A DNA stretch of 23,196 nt. It comes from Grifola frondosa (Eukaryota > Basidiomycota > Agaricomycetes > Polyporales > Grifolaceae). Numbering within the stretch: position 1 is the stretch's first letter; each line of letters opens with the position of its first letter. The notes below the pieces were generated by a model. That model did not search any database, was not told the DNA's origin, and saw only the letters and a list, made by a program, of their open reading frames with translations. A program made the position numbers and the translations under genes. The stretch spans positions 1 to 23,196 of the forward strand of contig LUGG01000067.1 in the NCBI GenBank assembly GCA_001683735.1. Reading direction: 5' to 3'. This document shows, piece after piece, positions 19,441 to 23,196 of the stretch.

Positions 19441-19557
19441 TATCAATCGCCTGGTGTCTGTAAAAGATGTGTCATATTTAATGTCAACATTGCAAGACCA
19501 TATGACTACACCAAAGCACAAAGTGGCAGGCCATAGATAGGACCAATGAATACGCAT
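19099..19557 (-). CDS. Putative secreted protein with 16-residue tandem repeats
   Basis: Not recognised. The ATG at 19555-19557 stands in CTCAACATG, a good fungal start context, and is preceded by a CT-rich stretch (about 19570-19605). Residues 1-22 (MRIHWSYLWPATLCFGVVIW) look like a signal peptide: basic n-region, hydrophobic core, small residues after it. After a linker with RR near residue 38, tandem 16-residue repeats of the form GRVETATLKYVTVPDI follow, one per 48-bp minisatellite unit. The one-base-longer third unit shifts the frame and ends the protein at 19099; the original phase would continue through two more repeats. There are no KR sites between repeats, so Kex2 processing into peptides is not indicated. 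The opposite strand is also open here, which weakens the case. Confidence 0.4.
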   Translation of the reverse strand: MRIHWSYLWPATLCFGVVIWSCNVDIKYDTSFTDTRRLISIKNYVEAATMKNITVPFVGRVEAATLKYVTVPLVGRVETATLKYVTMPHMGRVEMATLKYLTMPDIGRVETATLKYVTVPDIGRVETATLKYLTVPNIGESRDGYSQVFDRA

Positions 19558-19640
19558 GTTGAGTTAATGATGTTGAAAGAGCAACTGTCAAAAGAAAGTG
19601 TAAAGAAAAGACGACATCAAACTGGTCGATGGATCAAAAA
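19558..19640 (-). promoter_or_regulatory. CT-rich upstream region of the repeat-protein ORF
   Basis: Directly upstream of the ATG at 19557, the minus strand reads TCTTTTCTTTACACTTTCTT followed by TTGACAGTTGCTC. Pyrimidine-rich blocks just before the transcription start are common in fungal promoters. No TATA box is obvious. Weak support. Confidence 0.25.
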
Positions 19641-19712
19641 CTTATTTTAAGCTCCGCAACTCCGGATAACTCCGTCTCAATTTAATTGAAGAAATGTAAA
19701 AGAAAACAATAT

Positions 19713-20195
19713 TTAATCTACATCTGCTATGGTAGGCAATCTAATAAAGTTATAGTGCAGGATGTGGAATGCACCATGCATACCTAAACCTGAAAAGGTG
19801 ATAACAATAAAGCCAGAGGGGATGTTAACTGAATCAGGAGGTGAAATAACCATGGCATCTTCATCCTCAACATCAACATGACCTCTATAAAATGCACCAG
19901 AGGTGTCTGAGCTTGCAAGAGGGTGGTGACAGACATTCTATGATTTCAATTAGTACAGAAAACATTATAGGAGTATAGGAGATAGCACTGACATGATAAC
20001 AATATCAGATATATCTTACAGTGTCTTGACAAGGCCAAAGATGACTATTGGGAATCTGAAACATGAGATGAAGTCAAAAGGGGGAATAACTACAGTCTAC
20101 AAGCTTACCAGTGAAGTAAATGGACAAGAAGGACAATAAACAGGGATTTTGAGCAATTGTGAGGGTCTATAGGAGTCAAAAACACTTGGTTTGGT
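19713..20195 (-). CDS. Spliced gene of unknown function (3' part, three exons)
   Basis: Not recognised. Three exons connect in phase: 20109-20195 (29 codons), 20020-20055 (12 codons), 19713-19937 (74 codons plus TAA). The introns, 20056-20108 (53 nt, GTAAGC...CAG) and 19938-20019 (82 nt, GTAAGA...TAG), have the size and borders usual in basidiomycetes, and all three exons lie in phase 0. The protein has YCPSCPF, a short WPCQD and NVCHHPLASSD, a possible Cys/His metal site, then an acidic DVEDEDAM and a hydrophobic stretch, SGFIVITFSGLGMHGAFHIL. More upstream sequence may belong to it: an AATTAG acceptor precedes the first exon and a GTATGT donor lies 34 nt away at 20229, but the frame further upstream is broken. 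The start is therefore unknown. Confidence 0.45.
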
Positions 20196-20375
20196 CTAAT
20201 TACAGGCTATAGAGATATTAGATACATACCTTGAGGCCTATAGCTACTGAGTTCCAAGATAAAATTCAAAGATTGCCAATAGAAGCAAGATTTGATGAAG
20301 ATGCTTGAAGTAAATCGCAAATTTGCCGAACGTTAAGCGCTCAATAGGCGCACACGAGCATGCAGTGGTTGAAGC

Positions 20376-20670
20376 TGGCAGCCACCAAGCAAATGCACAT
20401 GCCAGATGATGTAGCTCCGGTCATCGACATGTCCATTTGGATGTGTCGATGACCAAATGTACATCATCGGGCTAGACGAGCCTATTCGAGCTCATTGGGT
20501 TTTGCCCCGTGCTCATTGCGAAAATGATGCTCGTTGTCGTTGGTTGCTGGTAAGCCCCCTTTTTTTAATTGAAATTGAAACTAAACTTATAATTAAGATA
20601 CAGCATGGTGCTCGCCTGATGCCATCCGGCACTTGTGCTCACTGCTGTGCCCGCACTCTCCCTCACTGCA
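20376..20670 (+). repeat. Duplicated cruciform/exon unit, copy A
   Basis: It starts near GCAGCCACC and carries a nested palindrome: outer arms GATGATGTA (20405-20413) and TACATCATC (20460-20468), inner arms GTCATCGACA (20420-20429) and TGTCGATGAC (20444-20453). Then an open frame reads IIGLDEPIRAHWVLPRA, ENDARCRWLL, followed by an intron-like segment 20550-20603 (GTAAGC, poly-T, AATTGAAATTGAAA, CAG). The same order recurs in copy B, 583 bp downstream. Whether it encodes protein is open; the frame and splice borders are conserved in both copies. Confidence 0.65.
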
Positions 20671-20908
20671 GGGAGGAATTCAACAGCACATTCTGGGTGG
20701 CTGCCCAGAATGGTATGTTTTTGTTGAAATAACATAACAAAAAATTTACATCCTATAACTGTCATAAATGAGCGCTTTCAGACGAACCTAATACGAAGAG
20801 AATCTGTCAAGAATTGAGGGAGGAATGAAGGATAAAACATATGGTGGCTGAAACCAAAACATACCAAAAGTGGTATGTTTTCCAAAACATATGACAAATC
20901 TAGTAGAC
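20671..20908 (+). repeat. Modular repeat, two units, between copies A and B
   Basis: The first unit starts GGGAGGAATT at 20671 and has the perfect hairpin CATTCTGGG-TGGCTG-CCCAGAATG, then GGTATGTTTTT. The second starts GAGGGAGG at 20816 and has the hairpin AAAACATACC-AAAAGT-GGTATGTTTT and ends with AACATATGACAAAT. They match the second and third units at 3118-3362 in order, spacing and hairpins. This copy seems to interrupt the 3' end of duplicated unit A. Confidence 0.75.
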
Positions 20909-21270
20909 GGATGCCAATGCAGCCACCGGGCAACTCGGCGTATTAGGCGCCCGACCGCTGCAGGGAACACATCGGTCCGCCCAGACCAATGACGCAGCTC
21001 CAGTCGTCGACATATCGAAATGGATGTGTCGACGACCGCATCTACGTCATCGGGCTAGACCGGCCTGTTCGTCCTCATCGTCTTTTGCCCCGCGCTTGCC
21101 GTGAAAATGACGCTCGTCATCGTTGGTTGCCGGTAAGTCCATTTTTTTTTAAATTGAAATTGAAATTAAAGTTATAATTAAGTTGCAGCACGGGCGTCGA
21201 GTATTCCCCGCATGGCGCTCGCCGTCCCGCACTCGCGCTAACCGCCGTGCCTGCACTCTCCCTCACCGCA
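20909..21270 (+). repeat. Duplicated cruciform/exon unit, copy B
   Basis: Matches copy A. Palindrome: outer arms ATGACG (20989-20994) and CGTCAT (21045-21050), inner arms GTCGTCGACA (21003-21012) and TGTCGACGAC (21027-21036). The following frame reads YVIGLDRPVRPHRLLPRA, ENDARHRWLP, with a GTAAGT donor at 21133 and an acceptor TTGCAG ending at 21188 (56-nt intron-like segment). After the acceptor it is more GC-rich than copy A and has about 16-20 extra bases. CpG is retained where copy A has TpG or CpA. Confidence 0.65.
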
Positions 21271-22590
21271 CCCACACTAGGCATGTTTCCCTGTGTCTCG
21301 CTCGTGCCATGCGCCCCGCCTCTATGCGCCCTCTCGCATCCACGCTCCACACGTCTCTCTGCATCCACCCTCGTGCCCCTCATGCCTGCTCTCCTCAGGA
21401 CTGCGCCGCTCGCTCTCTCTTCTCGTCACCGCCACTGCAACTGTGTCCGCGATTGTATCGATGACCAGGCATGTCCGGGTGAACACCGCCACCGTGTTCT
21501 TACTCCCGTCGTGCTCTGCTGCCACCCAGCCGCGCTACTCAATGTTCAACCGAGGCGTGCGCGGCGTCCGACGCCGCACGCGTAGGCCACCTGAAGGTGA
21601 GGAGAGGGAAGTAGGTCAGGTATGTCCATATCCCTTTGCCTGCATCTCACAACGTGCCCATCACGGCCTCGCGCCCACCCCTTGCCTGCTCGGCACCTGC
21701 GCTCATGCCCGCGCAACTCATCCATGCTGCGTCCCGCGTGCACAACTCATATATCCCTATACCCACTCTCATGCCTGCACCAAATCCCGTGCATTCGCCC
21801 TCGCTTGCGACGCATGCACACACCCACACTGCGTGCACGCACTCTCCCATCTTGTATTACTATTGTTTATCCCAGCATCCCTCACCGTTCGTCCTTGCGC
21901 TACACACCTGCACTGCATGCCGGTGCATGCGCCTGTGAGTGTGCCCGGGCATGCACACATCATCCGCATTCGCGCTTCTCGCCTGCGCCGCACACTCTTC
22001 GCTCACGCCTGGCACTGTAGGAAGGTCAGAGGGATGTTGAGGAGAGGCTGGAGGCGGACGTCGAGGACGCTCATGCCCATACACCCTCGTAAGTGCCCGC
22101 TTCTGTGTTGTGTCCTTCACACCCCACACCTGCGTATGCTCCTGCCCCTCGCCCTCATCCACGCCCACATTCCCGCACCTGGGCCCAGTGTGCCATGTAT
22201 CCCACGCCCGTGCGCCCGTCCCTATGATGACCCACTCTGCGCCTCAGGCAACAGCCGCGATCCGCGCCGTGTACAAGGCAAGCGTGCACAAGAAGAAGAG
22301 CTTCCACTGCAGCTCGTGGAACCCCAACCCCACTGCTCCTCCACGCTCGCCTTCGCCACTGGCACAGTCCGCGGGCGATGCCCCGACGAGCCCGCCCTCC
22401 TCTGCGTCACCGTCGATCGCCACGCTCTCCCCGAGCCCGCTCACGCCGGAGTCTGCAGCCTCGCACATGCGGCCCCTCACGCTCCTCCAGGTGTCCTGCA
22501 TGTCCACTCGTACGCCGGGTCCTCCATGATGTTCACGACCCGCTGTACCTCCCCACCCACTCAACACTACTGGTCACCTAGATTGTACTA
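21271..22590 (+). other. GC-rich, cytosine-biased region with possible exons
   Basis: The + strand is strongly C-rich (CCGCACTC, CACGCCC, GCATGC steps), which leaves frames open without selection, so the 459-codon frame from 21293 (Cys/His/Pro/Ala-rich) should not be taken as a gene. Three pieces look more coding-like: 21542-21619 (MFNRGVRGVRRRTRRPPEGE, then a GTATGT donor at 21620), 22021-22088 (after a CTGTAG acceptor; QRDVEERLEADVEDAHAH, then a GTAAGT donor at 22089) and 22248-22529 (after a CCTCAG acceptor; AIRAVYKASVHKKKSFHC, SSWNPNP, then a Ser/Pro/Ala tail ending in TGA). Joining the first and third keeps the frame; inclusion of the second does not, unless another acceptor (22254) and frame are used. 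The gene model is unsettled. Confidence 0.3.
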
Positions 22591-22764
22591 CAATATAGCA
22601 CAAACCTGCCAAAGCCGTTGTGAGTTAGCAGGTCAGGTTGTAAAATTGGGCTGTAATACAATGCTGGGCTGATTGTATTAGCTATTGTATTACAACAGTA
22701 GCATTGTAATACAATTAGGCTGCAATGTATTACAACTAGGGCTGGTTGTGATATTCCTATAGTA
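22591..22764. repeat. Diverged TTGTAATACAA-rich lead-in to the minisatellite
   Basis: Repeated TTGTAATACAA, TTGTATTACAA and GGGCTGATTGTATT motifs in both orientations with irregular spacing. Probably older, scrambled units of the 31-bp array that follows, or the end of a transposon with subterminal repeats. Confidence 0.5.
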
Positions 22765-23196
22765 CAATCAGGTCTCATTGTAATATCCAGTAAAACAACC
22801 AGGTCTGATTGTAATATTCGATAAAACAACCAGGGCTGATTGTAATATATAGTAATACAATCAGGTCTAATTGTAATAGCCAGTAAAACAATCAGGCCTC
22901 ATTGTAATATTTGATAAAACAACCAGGGCTGATTGTAATATATAGTAATACAACCAGGTCTAATTGTAATATTTGATAAAACAACCAGGCCTCATTGTAA
23001 TATTCAATAAAACAACCTGGTCTGGTTGTAATATTGCATAAAACAATCAGGCCTCATTGTAATATTCAATAAAACAACCAGGTCTGGTTGTAATATTTGA
23101 TAAAACAACCAGGGCTGATTGTAATATATAGTAATACAACCAGGCCTCATTGTAATACTAGGTAATACACCAGGTCTGGTTGTAATATTTCATAAA
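22765..23196. repeat. 31-bp palindromic minisatellite, at least 14 units
   Basis: Fourteen head-to-tail units of 31 bp (the last is 30 bp and is cut by the window edge). Consensus: CAAYCAGGYCTSRTTGTAAT followed by ATTYRATAAAA or ATATAGTAATA. The first half is a hairpin, as in CAACCAG-GT-CTGGTTG. Three units (the third, sixth and twelfth) are identical, which suggests duplication of unit blocks. No spacer variation and no coding. Confidence 0.95.

Noticed and set aside
21293..22672. A 459-codon open frame on the + strand
   Set aside because: Its length follows from the C-rich composition, which rarely forms stops. The product is Cys/His/Pro/Ala-rich low complexity, and the frame crosses likely introns and runs into the AT repeat at its end.
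22765..23196. CRISPR-like array
   Set aside because: Repeats are directly contiguous with no unique spacers, and the surroundings are eukaryotic transposons; it is a minisatellite.
1..23196. tRNA or rRNA genes
   Set aside because: I scanned by eye for the TTCGANTC-type T-arm with a matching acceptor stem and for conserved rRNA blocks, and found none. A tRNAscan-SE and Rfam search would be decisive.

Overview
The window looks like a transposon-rich stretch of a filamentous fungus, most likely a mushroom-forming basidiomycete (Agaricomycetes). Reasons: splice sites bounding introns of about 50-80 nt, and a hAT transposase, a Ty1/copia gag, a DUF6570-containing Helitron and a multicopy zinc-finger protein family that I know from such genomes. 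There is no bacterial operon structure, no tRNA or rRNA that I can see, and no CRISPR array. The organism call is inference.

Layout, left to right. 1-1694: 3' half of a decayed hAT transposon (+), ending in its terminal repeat. 1694-3362: a large inverted repeat that runs into tandem modules of about 140-170 bp; two of these modules recur at 20671-20908. 3538-4502: 5' part of a Ty1/copia element (-): LTR, leader and broken gag. 4505-7784: one decayed gene (-), hit by a 692-bp MITE with a perfect 8-bp target duplication; it abuts the copia LTR on one side and a second MITE (7785-8460) on the other. 8461-9060: little of note. 9060-9540: two tandem AT-rich units of 232 bp. 9556-16847: a Helitron (-) with recognisable N-terminal, Rep, helicase and C-terminal protease-like segments, broken by many frameshifts and few stops. 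16848-17886: no gene, but strong palindromes. 17887-18990: a cysteine-rich reading frame (+) split by another MITE of the 7785-8460 family. 19021-19440: a 48-bp minisatellite that lies inside a minus-strand ORF starting with a signal-peptide-like segment. 19713-20195: a small spliced gene (-) of unknown function. 20376-21270: a duplicated intron-bearing exon with a cruciform upstream, its two copies separated by the modular repeat. 21293-22590: GC-rich sequence with ambiguous coding signs. 22765-23196: a 31-bp palindromic minisatellite running off the window.

The elements act on one another rather than in a pathway: MITEs sit in older repeat-borne genes, and two insertions can be undone on paper with exact target duplications. 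The Helitron is the only near-complete autonomous-type element, and it cannot be translated as it stands. The least explained parts are the palindromic minisatellites, the secreted-type repeat ORF, the spliced gene at 19713-20195 and the duplicated cruciform/exon unit.
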